Positions 1 to 9,424 of a stretch of 45,169 nucleotides of DNA are shown here, in pieces. Below the pieces are notes generated by a model that worked only from the letters and a program-made list of their open reading frames with translations, made no database searches and was not told where the DNA came from. This DNA is from Alphaproteobacteria bacterium (GTDB taxonomy: Bacteria; Pseudomonadota; Alphaproteobacteria; Micavibrionales; Micavibrionaceae): positions 1 to 45,169 of the forward strand of contig JASBUS010000053.1 of NCBI GenBank assembly GCA_030147745.1. Direction: 5' to 3'. The position numbers and the translations under genes are program-made. Position 1 is the first letter of the stretch; every line of letters starts with the position of its first letter.

Positions 1-50
1 AAATAAGTTGCAAAAGCCAAACCGGCAATAGATTTCAAAGAAACGCGCAT
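1..50 (-). CDS. N-terminus of a probable exported protein (truncated by window edge)
   Basis: Reading leftwards from an ATG at position 50, an open frame encodes MRVSLKSIAGLAFATY and runs off the window edge. The basic start followed by a hydrophobic stretch looks like the beginning of a signal peptide. A GAGGGTGG ribosome-binding sequence lies about 8-15 bases upstream of the ATG, which supports a real start. The gene follows dapD on the same strand, with a hairpin-forming inverted repeat between them. Only about 16 codons are visible, so the product cannot be named. Confidence 0.5.
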   Translation of the reverse strand, partial: MRVSLKSIAGLAFATY

Positions 51-60
51 AATAAAACCA

Positions 61-105
61 CCCTCATTTGTAATTATGTAAATGGGATAATAGTCAAAAT
101 GAGGG
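61..105. repeat. Inverted repeat between dapD and the left-edge gene
   Basis: CCCTCATTT (61-69) and AAATGAGGG (97-105) are perfect 9-base inverted arms separated by 27 bases. Read on the minus strand, the downstream arm contains the GAGGG that serves as ribosome-binding site of the gene starting at 50, so the hairpin could hide that site. A TTGACT (-35-like, minus strand, 92-97) overlaps the upstream arm. It could be an operator, an attenuator or a weak terminator for dapD. There is no strong T-run to decide. Confidence 0.4.
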
Positions 106-130
106 CGGAAGTAAAGAAAAAATAGTCAGC

Positions 131-1006
131 TTAACTGCGCAGCAATTCATTAATAGATGTTTTGCTGCGTGTCTGTGCATCAACGCGCTTTACAATCACG
201 GCGCAGTAAAGACTTGGGCCTGCTGAACCATCAGGTAATGGCTTGCCCGGTAAAGTCCCTGGCACGACAACTGAATATGCTGGCACGCGGCCCATAAAGA
301 TTTCACCCGTTTCGCGGTCGATGATTTTTGTCGATGCGCCAATATAAACGCCCATAGATAATACGGCGCCTTCTTCGACAATCACGCCTTCGGCAACTTC
401 GGAGCGTGCGCCGATGAAGCAGTTATCTTCAATAATCACAGGGCCCGCCTGCAGGGGCTCTAATACGCCGCCAATGCCTGAGCCGCCAGATATGTGAACA
501 TTCTTACCAATTTGCGCGCAGCTGCCCACGGTCGCCCATGTATCAACCATTGTCCCTTCACCGACATAAGCGCCGAGATTCACAAAAGACGGCATCAAAA
601 CAACATTCGGCGCGATATAAGCCGAATGACGCACGATACAGTTAGGTACAGCGCGGAAGCCTGCGCGTTCAAAGTCGTCTTCATCCCAGTTCTGGAATTT
701 TGATGGGACTTTATCCCACCAATAAGTGTCACGGCCTGGGCCGCCAGGGATAAGATCCATTGGGTTAAGTCGGAAGGACAGCAAGACAGCTTTTTTTAGC
801 CACTGGTTAACAACCCATTCGCCCGCATCGTTTTTCTTGGCGATGCGCATCTCACCACGATCAAGCAATTTCAAAACGCTTGAAACGGCGTTGCGTACTT
901 CACCTTTGGTGTTGGTGTTGATGCTGTCACGTTCATCAAAGGCTTTGTTGATAGTGTTTTCAAGATTATCAAAGGCTGTATTGATTGAACTTTCCAGTTT
1001 ATCCAT
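131..1006 (-). CDS. dapD: 2,3,4,5-tetrahydropyridine-2,6-dicarboxylate N-succinyltransferase
   Basis: Cytoplasmic enzyme that transfers succinyl from succinyl-CoA to tetrahydrodipicolinate in the succinylase branch of lysine and meso-diaminopimelate synthesis, and so feeds peptidoglycan. The N-terminal helical domain has the family signature [20 protein letters not shown]. The C-terminal part is a left-handed beta-helix of hexapeptide repeats ([21 protein letters not shown] and the coils after it), including the region around [16 protein letters not shown] chose the ATG at 1006 (MDKLESS, 291 aa) because GAGGA lies 10 bases upstream and the length fits the family. An in-frame start at 1054 would add 16 residues with no homology expected. 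It is divergent from the FemAB-like gene. No dapE is adjacent. Confidence 0.96.
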   Translation of the reverse strand: MDKLESSINTAFDNLENTINKAFDERDSINTNTKGEVRNAVSSVLKLLDRGEMRIAKKNDAGEWVVNQWLKKAVLLSFRLNPMDLIPGGPGRDTYWWDKVPSKFQNWDEDDFERAGFRAVPNCIVRHSAYIAPNVVLMPSFVNLGAYVGEGTMVDTWATVGSCAQIGKNVHISGGSGIGGVLEPLQAGPVIIEDNCFIGARSEVAEGVIVEEGAVLSMGVYIGASTKIIDRETGEIFMGRVPAYSVVVPGTLPGKPLPDGSAGPSLYCAVIVKRVDAQTRSKTSINELLRS

Positions 1007-1107
1007 TGTTATTAAATCCTCATATTGACGCGCTAATTTTGCTGATAATCTCAAAAATAAAGGCTATTGTCTATGGCAAAGCTAATTGATTAAGTTAAAA
1101 ATAACCT

Positions 1108-2040
1108 ATGAAGACATGTGAAATTAAATGGAATAGTTTATCAGCCACAGAATGGCAAAGCCGTTTTGATACGATCCGCCGTTCCAATCTTTTGCAATGC
1201 TATGAATATGCGCTAGCGGCCTGCCCGATCAATAACCAAACTGCGCGCTGGGGGCTGATTGTCATGGATGGACAAGAGGCGGGTTTAGTGCAAATTTTTG
1301 AGGTGTCGATTTTAAAACGGCTCATTCATGTCGTGAGCTTAGATCGCGGCCCATTATGGTTTGATGGCTTTGGCTGCGCCGATGATTGGGCGACTTTTTG
1401 GCAGGTCTTTGATATGGAATTTAAACCGCGCCTTGGCCGTATGCGCCGTATTATGCCAGAAAGCGACAAGCAAATTTATCACATGGCGCGTAAGCAAGCG
1501 TATCCACCTTATCAAACCATCTGGGTTGATTTGACGCAGGATGAAGACGCATTACGCAAGGCCATGAAGAAGAATTGGCGGAATGCCTTGTCAAAAGCGC
1601 TGCGCACTGAAATGGATGTGCGCGAAGATCTGCCTGAAAAACATATCCATTGGCTGCTTAAGCAATATGCAGATGACCGTCAGCAGCGCCAATATAAAGG
1701 CGCAAGTGTGGGCTTGATCATGGCTATGGTTAAAAGCTTCCTACCGCGTCAGCAAATGCTGTTAATGCGCGCGATGAAAGATGGTAAAGCGATTGCTGGT
1801 ATTTTAGTCTTTATCCATGGGCGTTCGGCAACCTATCAAATTGGCTGGACAGATCCTGACGCGGGGCGTCAGCATAATGCGCATCATTTCCTGCTTTGGC
1901 ATGCCATGCTTCGCTTAAAAGCGCGCGGTATAGCGGATTTTGACCTTGGTGGCGTGAATGATTTTTCTGCCGCGGGCGTTAAACTATTTAAGGAAGGCCT
2001 TGGCGGCGAAGCATATGAATTATGCGGCACATATAAATGA
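1108..2040 (+). CDS. FemAB/GNAT-fold aminoacyltransferase-like protein
   Basis: 310 aa cytoplasmic protein resembling the FemAB/FemX-type GNAT family, whose known members add amino acids from aminoacyl-tRNA to lipid II; many proteobacterial members are uncharacterised. Features that fit are the WFDGFG and DRGPLWF segment near residues 75-90, the basic KKNWRNALSKALR helix near 155 (where FemAB proteins carry a conserved R/K-rich motif), and a C-terminal acetyltransferase-like half with HHFLLWHAMLRLKARG and FDLGGVND. GGVN close to the C-terminus is typical of this fold. There is no signal peptide. No clear Shine-Dalgarno precedes the ATG. The substrate is unknown: peptidoglycan precursor or protein N-terminus are both possible. 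Confidence 0.72.
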   Translation: MKTCEIKWNSLSATEWQSRFDTIRRSNLLQCYEYALAACPINNQTARWGLIVMDGQEAGLVQIFEVSILKRLIHVVSLDRGPLWFDGFGCADDWATFWQVFDMEFKPRLGRMRRIMPESDKQIYHMARKQAYPPYQTIWVDLTQDEDALRKAMKKNWRNALSKALRTEMDVREDLPEKHIHWLLKQYADDRQQRQYKGASVGLIMAMVKSFLPRQQMLLMRAMKDGKAIAGILVFIHGRSATYQIGWTDPDAGRQHNAHHFLLWHAMLRLKARGIADFDLGGVNDFSAAGVKLFKEGLGGEAYELCGTYK

Positions 2041-2154
2041 TTACGCCTTGTTAAGTAAATTAAGCTATAATCATTTTGTGTGCGTGTTAATAAGTTGTGA
2101 AGGATTTCCCCTTAACATTGGCATCAGTGCGCGCAATATTTAAAGGAGAGCACC

Positions 2155-2973
2155 ATGTTAAAATTTAATGGTTTAGCGTATCTTGTCGCCATTCTGGCGT
2201 TGAATTTCACAGCTTTATCGTCGGCACAGGCCGCGGAAACATCCAAAAAGCTGACTTATGCGGTCTATACAGGCGGCTTACATGTCGTTATGGCGGATTT
2301 GGATGTAAAAATGGATAAAAACGGGCATTACAGCGCTTTTGTCAGCGCCCAAACCCATGGCTTTTTGGGTAAATTAGCACCCTGGAGCGGTACATTTAAA
2401 ACTACAGGTGACATGAAAGATGACGCCTTTTTCCCAAAACAGCACGAATCGGTTGCTGTTTGGCGTGGTGAAGATGACCAAAAAACCTATGATTATGATG
2501 GCAAAGGCAACTTGACCGCTTATAAAGAGGTCGAAGCGGGTAAAGAGCAGCCGAAAAAAGACCTCGCCAAAGATCTGATCGATAATACCACGGATATTCT
2601 GAGTGCAACGCTAGAAGTTATGCATAACCTTGGTAAAGGTGGCACATGCAGTAATTCAGATGATATCTTTGATGGTAAGCGTCGTTTTGCCCTCAAATTC
2701 AAACCTGTTTCTGAAACCGTGCTCGAAAGTTCTCGTTATAACATCTATGGCGGCCAAGCCAAAAAATGTGAAGTGATCGTTGAGCCAAAAGGCGGGAAGT
2801 GGCATAAAAAACCACGCGGCTGGATGTCTATCCAAGAACAAGGACAAGAAGAAGGTGCCTTGCCAACCATTTGGATGGGTAAGCTACAAGATTCGGATTT
2901 ATTCGTGCCAGTGAAGCTTAAAGTCAAAACAGCTTATGGTACATTAATGATGCATCTTGTCGAAGCGTCATAA
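2155..2973 (+). CDS. DUF3108-type exported protein
   Basis: 272 aa with a Sec signal peptide, hydrophobic from about residue 7 to 22 with a likely cleavage after SSAQAA, so it is periplasmic or outer-membrane associated. The mature part resembles DUF3108 proteins: a beta-rich domain beginning LTYAVYTGGLHVVMADLDV, the central DDIFDGKRRFALKF segment (the D-x-FDGRRRF pattern is characteristic), and a C-terminal strand pair VKLKVKTAYGTLMMHLVEA. The function of the family is not established. The start is supported by AAAGGAGAGC just upstream. The gene lies 51 bases before the TPR gene in the same direction, so the two may be cotranscribed. Confidence 0.78.
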   Translation: MLKFNGLAYLVAILALNFTALSSAQAAETSKKLTYAVYTGGLHVVMADLDVKMDKNGHYSAFVSAQTHGFLGKLAPWSGTFKTTGDMKDDAFFPKQHESVAVWRGEDDQKTYDYDGKGNLTAYKEVEAGKEQPKKDLAKDLIDNTTDILSATLEVMHNLGKGGTCSNSDDIFDGKRRFALKFKPVSETVLESSRYNIYGGQAKKCEVIVEPKGGKWHKKPRGWMSIQEQGQEEGALPTIWMGKLQDSDLFVPVKLKVKTAYGTLMMHLVEAS

Positions 2974-3024
2974 AGCGCGTAGTCTTATCTGGAACATATT
3001 AACCCGTACAATCGGAGCTTAGTC

Positions 3025-3705
3025 ATGACCAATCGTATAATGATGTTTGCTGTTGCCCTTGTTTTGGTACTTACGCCAATCACTGCGAAAGCCGCAGACG
3101 CACTTGATTACTATAAAAACTGGGCAGATATTAAATATGGCACGCAGAGCAGTGAGCAAAAACAAGCTGCACTGGAAAAACTTGCTGTTAATGTTGAAGC
3201 GTTACTTGCCAAAGACGCTAAGGATACTGACGCGAAAATCGTCCTAGCCACAATCAAATCAACACATGCGTCATTAATTGGCGGCCTGTCGGCTTTACCA
3301 TTAGTGAAAAAAGCACGTGATTTATTTGAAGAAGCCATCAAACAAGATGAAAAAGCCATGGATGGGCAGGCGCATGCTATTTTAGGGGCGCTTTACTATG
3401 GCGTACCAGGTTGGCCCATTGCTTTTGGTGATGATGACAAAGCAGAGCGTCATTTGAAGAAGGCTTTGGCGATTGCACCTGAAAGCATTGATGCGCATTT
3501 CTTCTGGGGCGAATATATGCTTGATCATAATAAATATGAACAAGCCAGTGAATATCTTAACAAAGCCATCGCGCTTAAACCACGCAGCAGCCATGACGCC
3601 TATAAGGCTGCAGATGCAGGCCGTATAGCAGAGGCGAAAGCCAAGCTAAAAGAGGTTGACGTGAAAATGAAAGAAAAATCTAAGAAGTCAGGCTTGAACG
3701 ACTAA
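3025..3705 (+). CDS. Exported TPR-repeat protein
   Basis: 226 aa with a signal peptide (hydrophobic core around residues 5-20, cleavage likely after ITAKAA) followed by helical repeats. TPR-like units are visible at about residues 105-130 (HAILGALYYGVPGWPIAFG, then KAERHLKKALAIAPESIDAHF) and 155-190 (YEQASEYLNKAIALKPRS). The GALYYGVPGWPIAFGD stretch is typical of a periplasmic TPR subgroup that includes TRAP-transporter-associated TatT-like proteins, but no transporter genes are next to it. The C-terminus is very lysine-rich. GGAG eight bases upstream supports the start. A strong terminator follows at 3733. Role: probably a periplasmic protein-interaction scaffold; partner unknown. Confidence 0.7.
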   Translation: MTNRIMMFAVALVLVLTPITAKAADALDYYKNWADIKYGTQSSEQKQAALEKLAVNVEALLAKDAKDTDAKIVLATIKSTHASLIGGLSALPLVKKARDLFEEAIKQDEKAMDGQAHAILGALYYGVPGWPIAFGDDDKAERHLKKALAIAPESIDAHFFWGEYMLDHNKYEQASEYLNKAIALKPRSSHDAYKAADAGRIAEAKAKLKEVDVKMKEKSKKSGLND

Positions 3706-3732
3706 ACGGCTTGAATCTTGACATCGTTTAAG

Positions 3733-3764
3733 GGCTGCGCTACCAATTATGCGCAGCCTTTTTT
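3733..3764 (+). terminator. Rho-independent terminator after the TPR gene
   Basis: Perfect 8-bp stem GGCTGCGC (3733-3740) / GCGCAGCC (3751-3758) with a 10-base loop and a run of six T. It lies 28 bases after the stop of the TPR gene and ends the DUF3108-TPR unit. Confidence 0.9.
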
Positions 3765-3790
3765 AATGGGCTGATGGGGAGATAAAAATA

Positions 3791-4141
3791 ATGTCGCAAA
3801 AAATACAATCTGGCCGCCTCGTGCGTTTCGTCTTTACGGAAGACCAAAATTTAACCACGCAGGCCATGCAGGATTATCTATCCGTTATGTTTTCAAGCTT
3901 AAGCGCTGACCCTTGGCCAGTTGATAAAGACAAGGTCGGGATGCTTGGGCGTTTAGAACAGGATGTCGACCTAAATAACCTCCGCGAAAAATTGGCGACG
4001 AAATTTAACAAAATCGTCTTGAGTGAAGGCTATAGTGAAGAGTGCATTCCATCGGGTGTGCTTGGCTGTAAAATTACATTATTGCCGAATACGCCAAGCA
4101 ACAAAGCGCATTATGCTTTTGTTGGTGCGACGGTAAAATAA
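3791..4141 (+). CDS. Small conserved-looking protein of unknown function
   Basis: 116 aa, no signal peptide or membrane segment. It begins SQKIQSGRLVRFVF and ends with a predicted strand, HYAFVGATVK. The alternation of strands and helices suggests a compact alpha/beta fold, and there are two cysteines (CIPSGVLGC). I do not recognise the family. The start is preceded by GGGGAG at a good distance, and the gene has the usual codon use of its neighbours. It sits alone between a terminator and ilvC, and may be read together with ilvC (81-base gap). Confidence 0.6.
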   Translation: MSQKIQSGRLVRFVFTEDQNLTTQAMQDYLSVMFSSLSADPWPVDKDKVGMLGRLEQDVDLNNLREKLATKFNKIVLSEGYSEECIPSGVLGCKITLLPNTPSNKAHYAFVGATVK

Positions 4142-4201
4142 ACCGCCTGAACCATCTTGCTCAAAACCTCATCATAGCGTACCCTTATGCCTCGTTATTA
4201 A

Positions 4202-5242
<1,041 letters not shown>

Positions 5243-5261
5243 TCAAATAAGGACGTAAACG

Positions 5262-6143
5262 ATCACGAAATCAGTCAGCTGGGGCATTGCTTTATTTATT
5301 GGGTTCACCTTAGCCGTTACAATGATGAATGGCGGGGCAAAAGAATTACAATCTGCGGCAATGCATCCAGTTGAGGTCGCGTTTATCCGTAACCTTTTGG
5401 CGGCGCTTGGCATAACGGCCATCATCGCTTGGGTTAAAAAAGACCATACACTTTTCAAAACACATTATTTTAAAGGGCAGCTTATTCGCGCCGCTTTGGG
5501 CAATGCGTCTTTAATTGTCGCATTCTGGGCGGTGTCACTCCTCCCATTAGCGGATGTTGTGGCGCTATGGTTCTCTGTCCCGCTGATTGTTTTGGTACTT
5601 TCCGCATTGTTGCTTAAGGAACGCGTGGGGCCTTGGCGCTGGGGCGCAGTGCTTTGCGGCTTTGGGGCGGTCTGTTTAATTGCGCAGCCTGCTGTGGCGC
5701 TCGATAACAGCTTTGGCGTGATTGTCGGTTTGGTCTCATCATGTTTAATTGCGGCGGTCAGTATTAACCTTCGCCATTTGGGACAGAAAAACGAACATCC
5801 ACTGACCACGACCTTTTTCTTTTTGGTCTCTGGAGCGGTGTTTTGTGGCGCGCTTGTGCCGTTTTTCTGGACGGGGGCGCTGTTGAATATGCGGCTCATT
5901 TGGACAATATTGCTTGTCGCCGCAGCTGGCCTTACGGCACAAATCTTAAAGACGGAAGCGTTCCGCTTGGCGGAAGCCTCTTTGCTCAGCCCATTTAGTT
6001 ATCTCAGCATCCTTTGGGCGACATTAATCGGCTGGTTTTTCTTCGGTGAAATGCCCGATATGATGGTGATTATTGGTTGTATATTATTGGTATTAAGTAA
6101 TTTAATTGTCCTGTGGCGCACACGAAAACTTATGAAAACATAA
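5262..6143 (+). CDS. EamA/DMT-superfamily membrane transporter; likely ATC start codon
   Basis: Inner-membrane protein of the drug/metabolite transporter family with two EamA repeats (about residues 8-140 and 155-290) and roughly ten hydrophobic helices; it probably exports a small metabolite. The first conventional start is the ATG at 5322, but the frame stays open upstream to a stop at 5256 and encodes TKSVSWGIALFIGFTLAVT, an obvious first membrane helix. No ATG, GTG or TTG lies in that stretch. An AAGGA (5249-5253) sits eight bases before an ATC at 5262, so I extend the gene to this rare start. If the ATG at 5322 is used, helix 1 is lost. It follows ilvC by 19 bases. Confidence 0.82.
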   Translation: MTKSVSWGIALFIGFTLAVTMMNGGAKELQSAAMHPVEVAFIRNLLAALGITAIIAWVKKDHTLFKTHYFKGQLIRAALGNASLIVAFWAVSLLPLADVVALWFSVPLIVLVLSALLLKERVGPWRWGAVLCGFGAVCLIAQPAVALDNSFGVIVGLVSSCLIAAVSINLRHLGQKNEHPLTTTFFFLVSGAVFCGALVPFFWTGALLNMRLIWTILLVAAAGLTAQILKTEAFRLAEASLLSPFSYLSILWATLIGWFFFGEMPDMMVIIGCILLVLSNLIVLWRTRKLMKT

Positions 6144-6236
6144 CGTTTTGGGTGTATTACTTTGTATAATTAAGCGTTAATGCTTGTCTGTATTTATTCT
6201 TCTGTTAGCCTTAAAGTTGAACAGGGGAATATAAAA

Positions 6237-7292
6237 ATGAAAAAACTGCTCGATATTGATATAGCCGCGGTCGATTTTGTCGATCCGGAGGCTGCGGCGA
6301 TTTTATCAGATGCCGTCAAAACCGTTAAAGCCATTCTCAAAAGACGTGAAGAACTCGACCGCATGGGGCAAAAAGACCAGACCCTTTACGTGATGAAGGG
6401 CGAAGTCCACGACCGTCCAGCCCATATGCTGCATCATATGTTGGTGCTAAAAGGCTTGAATGAGGCAGAGGATAAGGTTCTGGCGGGGATGGAATTACCC
6501 GTGGATTCCGTTGATGGCTATTATCTGGATTCTTATTTGAGAAGAATTGCCAAAGCAAAGCCCGCGGAAATCCCTGCACTTAAACAGATTTACCGCAAAA
6601 ATGCCTATTACCGCAGTGTTGTCGATTTATCTTCATCGTTAGACAGCCGTTATCTGCATGCAGATTATGCGCAGAAGACTTTGTCTTACAATATGCTGAA
6701 AATGGCTCTGGATGGTAAGGGGCGTTTTATTGCGTTGAATACAGATGCATCACGCGACGCGCGCAATATCAATATTCAGGATCCTAAAAACAGAGACCTT
6801 ATGATGAAACTGTTTAATAAGGTTGAATCGAATATCAGCACGACATCAGCCAAAGGTATGTTGATCCGTAATCAGCATATGGCACAGCGTCTTTATAGCG
6901 TCGCGCAAAGGCATAAATCACGTATCGCCGTGCAATTATGTGGTATGGCCCATGTCAATGGCACGCATTATGAGTTTCATCATAAAGATGCGCTTTGCCA
7001 TATCTTCAAAAACTCTGTGCAGCCTGTTATGGGCGTGTTCATCGATGGCGCATTTTCGGAGCGCTATGATGATCTCGCCAAGGATGAATTGCTGCGCTGT
7101 AAATCGGTGCCAGACATACGTACGGATTATAATTTGCCGCCCAAACAGAAGGATACATCTTTCTGGGGCGGCTTGAAGGAGTTGTTCAATTTCAATGCCA
7201 AAGCATTAAATGAGCAAGATGAGCGTCTCTATGTCAATGAAAAGCTCGAAGCCATGGGGCTAGGGGCGATGCGCTTACCGAAGGTGGTGTGA
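6237..7292 (+). CDS. GExH-family protein, paralogue 1 (putative Tiki/EreA/ChaN-like hydrolase fold)
   Basis: 351 aa from the ATG at 6237, preceded by AGGGGAA; the frame is open from 6180, but that part (MLVCIYSS...) has no counterpart in the paralogues. First of three tandem paralogues, with a fourth at 16805. Shared landmarks are a helical N-terminus (DPEAAAILSDAV), LYVMKGEVH (GExH at 55-58), a second glutamate in MELP (E86), RNQHMAQRL (211-219) and QLCGMAHVNG (CGxxH at 235-239), and a C-terminal VNEKLEAMGL. The order GExH - E - R - GxxH matches the Tiki/TraB, EreA and ChaN superfamily, whose members are metal-dependent hydrolases or haem binders; this placement is inference. There is no signal peptide, so it is probably cytoplasmic. 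A TATAAT at 6165-6170 may be its -10 box. Confidence 0.78.
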   Translation: MKKLLDIDIAAVDFVDPEAAAILSDAVKTVKAILKRREELDRMGQKDQTLYVMKGEVHDRPAHMLHHMLVLKGLNEAEDKVLAGMELPVDSVDGYYLDSYLRRIAKAKPAEIPALKQIYRKNAYYRSVVDLSSSLDSRYLHADYAQKTLSYNMLKMALDGKGRFIALNTDASRDARNINIQDPKNRDLMMKLFNKVESNISTTSAKGMLIRNQHMAQRLYSVAQRHKSRIAVQLCGMAHVNGTHYEFHHKDALCHIFKNSVQPVMGVFIDGAFSERYDDLAKDELLRCKSVPDIRTDYNLPPKQKDTSFWGGLKELFNFNAKALNEQDERLYVNEKLEAMGLGAMRLPKVV

Positions 7293-7293
7293 C

Positions 7294-8343
7294 ATGGCGG
7301 CGCGGCATAAGAAAATATTGGATATTGATATCGCCGCGGTTGAGAAAATTGACCCCGAAGCCGCCGCAATATTATCAAGCGCAGTGAGCGCTGCCCGTAA
7401 AATAATAAAATGTCGCGCTGAATTAGATAAGGCGGGCAAACACGACCAGCCGCTTTATATTTTGGCGGGGGAAAATCATTGGCAGTCAGCGCAGCGCTTA
7501 CATCATGTCGTTTTGATCGAGGCCTTGCGCCAACAAGATGAATTTATGAGCGTCGCCTATGAATATCCCTTTGTTCAAGGCAGCGAGAAGGACTTAAAAC
7601 GCCTTTTGCGTTATCTCGGCTGGGTCGATGAAGGGCGCGTCTCTAAAGAGGCGTGGGATTATTATTTAGAAACGCCGCTGGGCAAAGGGAAGCTTGATTT
7701 AATCTCGAATGTCTTAAGCACCAGCCATCAATCCCCTTATGCGATGCAAGTCTTATCATCTTATATGTTTAAAATGCATATCCGGAATTATGGGCGTTTT
7801 CTGGCATTTAATTCTGATGCCGCGCGTACGCCGAAAAATAAACTTTCTTTGCGTGATGATTTTACCAAGGCCTGTGTTGAAGATTGTCTTGGCGCGGTAA
7901 AATCAGGCATATCGCTCACCTCGCAAGAGGGTATGTGGATACGCAACCTGCATATGGTGCGCCGCCTTCGTGATTATGCGGAATGGCAAGGCGCGCGCTA
8001 TGCTGTGCAGCTTTGCGGGCAAGATCATATCAACGGCGATGGCGAAGAATGCCCACCTGAACAAAGTCTACGTGCCATCTTTAACGATATGGCGCAGCCT
8101 GTTTTCTCCGTCTTCCAAATGGCTGATAAAGCCGATATGGCAGGCATCCCCGCGAAGGAGAAAAACAACGGCAAGGCGATACCAGACTATGAAGCCTATT
8201 ATGATTCTGATGTCAAAAAATCAGAGCAGCCTTACCGCAAGCTACCCGAAGATATGTGGCCAGAATTCCGCACCCGCCGCCAAGAAAAGAAATTCATAGA
8301 CAGCAAGCTCAAAAATATGGGGCTTGGTTATCTGTTAAAATAA
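7294..8343 (+). CDS. GExH-family protein, paralogue 2
   Basis: 349 aa; begins one base after the stop of paralogue 1, with AAGGTGGTG as ribosome-binding site inside the upstream gene, so translation is probably coupled. Its N-terminus (KILDIDIAAVEKIDPEAAAIL) is almost the same as paralogue 1 while the middle has diverged, which indicates tandem duplication. Landmarks: LYILAGENH (GExH 59-62), E90 in YEYP, GRFLAFNSDAAR (168-178), GMWIRNLHMVRRL (RN-HM 217-221), QLCGQDHING (CGxxH 241-245) and the C-terminal FIDSKLKNMGLG. All putative active-site residues are kept. No signal peptide or membrane helix. Substrate unknown. Confidence 0.78.
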   Translation: MAARHKKILDIDIAAVEKIDPEAAAILSSAVSAARKIIKCRAELDKAGKHDQPLYILAGENHWQSAQRLHHVVLIEALRQQDEFMSVAYEYPFVQGSEKDLKRLLRYLGWVDEGRVSKEAWDYYLETPLGKGKLDLISNVLSTSHQSPYAMQVLSSYMFKMHIRNYGRFLAFNSDAARTPKNKLSLRDDFTKACVEDCLGAVKSGISLTSQEGMWIRNLHMVRRLRDYAEWQGARYAVQLCGQDHINGDGEECPPEQSLRAIFNDMAQPVFSVFQMADKADMAGIPAKEKNNGKAIPDYEAYYDSDVKKSEQPYRKLPEDMWPEFRTRRQEKKFIDSKLKNMGLGYLLK

Positions 8344-8419
8344 TTTACATATTGCTTTTGCGGTAAAGATATGTCACTATGCCCATAATAAAAAGGCAAA
8401 ATGCCTAAAGAGGGTGGTA

Positions 8420-9421
8420 ATGAATAAGTTTTCAGGCAAAAATTTCGAACAAGATGCACGCGCAATGTTGGATGATGTCCATGGGGCAGTCGCGCGTATT
8501 GTTGAGGAGCGTAGCGCGCTTGATGATGCAGGCGAGACGGACCAGCCATTATATGTATTGGTTGGCGAAATTCATAACATGTCGGCGCATCTCATCTTCC
8601 ATAGTTTGCTTTTAAAATATCTTCAGGCATATGAAGACAATATCGTCGTGGGGATTGAGGGGCCGCATAATTTCCTAAAATTAGATTCGCAGGCGGAGCT
8701 TGCGCGTCATGATATGCGCAGCTTTGGGCTAGCATCTATTGAAAAAGCACTGACAACAAGCGCTGGCGTGGATGCCGATCTGGCCAATAAATTCTTCTAT
8801 CGCAGCCTATTAAATTCTGCGCAGCACAATCCGAATTTCTCCGCGATGTTTAATGACATGGCGACTAAAAATACATGTCTTGATTTTGCCGATACCGCAA
8901 CCAAAGATGCAACCATCCATTTTAGTAATGCGGATGTTCTAGATAACGATGTTATGGCGACTTCGCCGATGGGTATATTTTTGCGCAATGCCTTCATGGC
9001 CTCTGTCTTACAAAATTTTGCACAATCGCAAAATGCGCGCATCGCTGTGCAGTTTTGTGGTGCGGGGCATTTAGCGGGTAATTACGAGAGCTGGCAAAAT
9101 GAGCATAGCTTATCGGCCTGTTTCCATCATTTGAATTTGCCGTTTTTATCGGTGTTTTTGCAGGATGGACAAGACCAGCCATATGCGGATCAGTTGACCG
9201 ATGAATTTAAATATTTCGCGCGTAACGTCCCGACCTATGTCACTTATTATAACCCTGAAACAGGGCTGGTCGATCTGGGCAATAAGCATGAGCGCCGCAT
9301 GTATCGTCGCCATATGCCTGAAATTAAATCGCGTGATGAAGAGCTTGCCTTTATTAATGCCACGCTAGAGGCAATGGGTCTGCCCGAAGATACCATTTCA
9401 ATTCAGCCTAAAATGGCCTAA
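8420..9421 (+). CDS. GExH-family protein, paralogue 3 (diverged)
   Basis: 333 aa from the ATG at 8420, preceded by AGAGGG; a GTG two codons earlier is also open. It is the shortest of the family and lacks the DIDIAAV leader. Landmarks: LYVLVGEIH (GExH 49-52), E80 in GIEGP, GIFLRNAFMA (189-194, where the histidine of RN-HM seen in the other three is phenylalanine), QFCGAGHLAG (CGxxH 213-217) and FINATLEAMGL. The central region between E80 and the RN motif is poorly conserved, suggesting a different substrate or a loss of activity. It lies 76 bases after paralogue 2 and is followed by a strong bidirectional terminator. Confidence 0.76.
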   Translation: MNKFSGKNFEQDARAMLDDVHGAVARIVEERSALDDAGETDQPLYVLVGEIHNMSAHLIFHSLLLKYLQAYEDNIVVGIEGPHNFLKLDSQAELARHDMRSFGLASIEKALTTSAGVDADLANKFFYRSLLNSAQHNPNFSAMFNDMATKNTCLDFADTATKDATIHFSNADVLDNDVMATSPMGIFLRNAFMASVLQNFAQSQNARIAVQFCGAGHLAGNYESWQNEHSLSACFHHLNLPFLSVFLQDGQDQPYADQLTDEFKYFARNVPTYVTYYNPETGLVDLGNKHERRMYRRHMPEIKSRDEELAFINATLEAMGLPEDTISIQPKMA

Positions 9422-9424
9422 TAA

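Noticed and set aside
494-1028. Plus-strand frames inside dapD
   Set aside because: Both overlap the intact dapD coding strand and have no homology-like features.
1007-1054. N-terminal extension of dapD from position 1054
   Set aside because: The internal ATG at 1006 has the Shine-Dalgarno and the family length.
5465-5899. 144-residue open frame antisense to the EamA transporter
   Set aside because: Mirrors a transmembrane coding sequence; no start context and low-complexity charged product.
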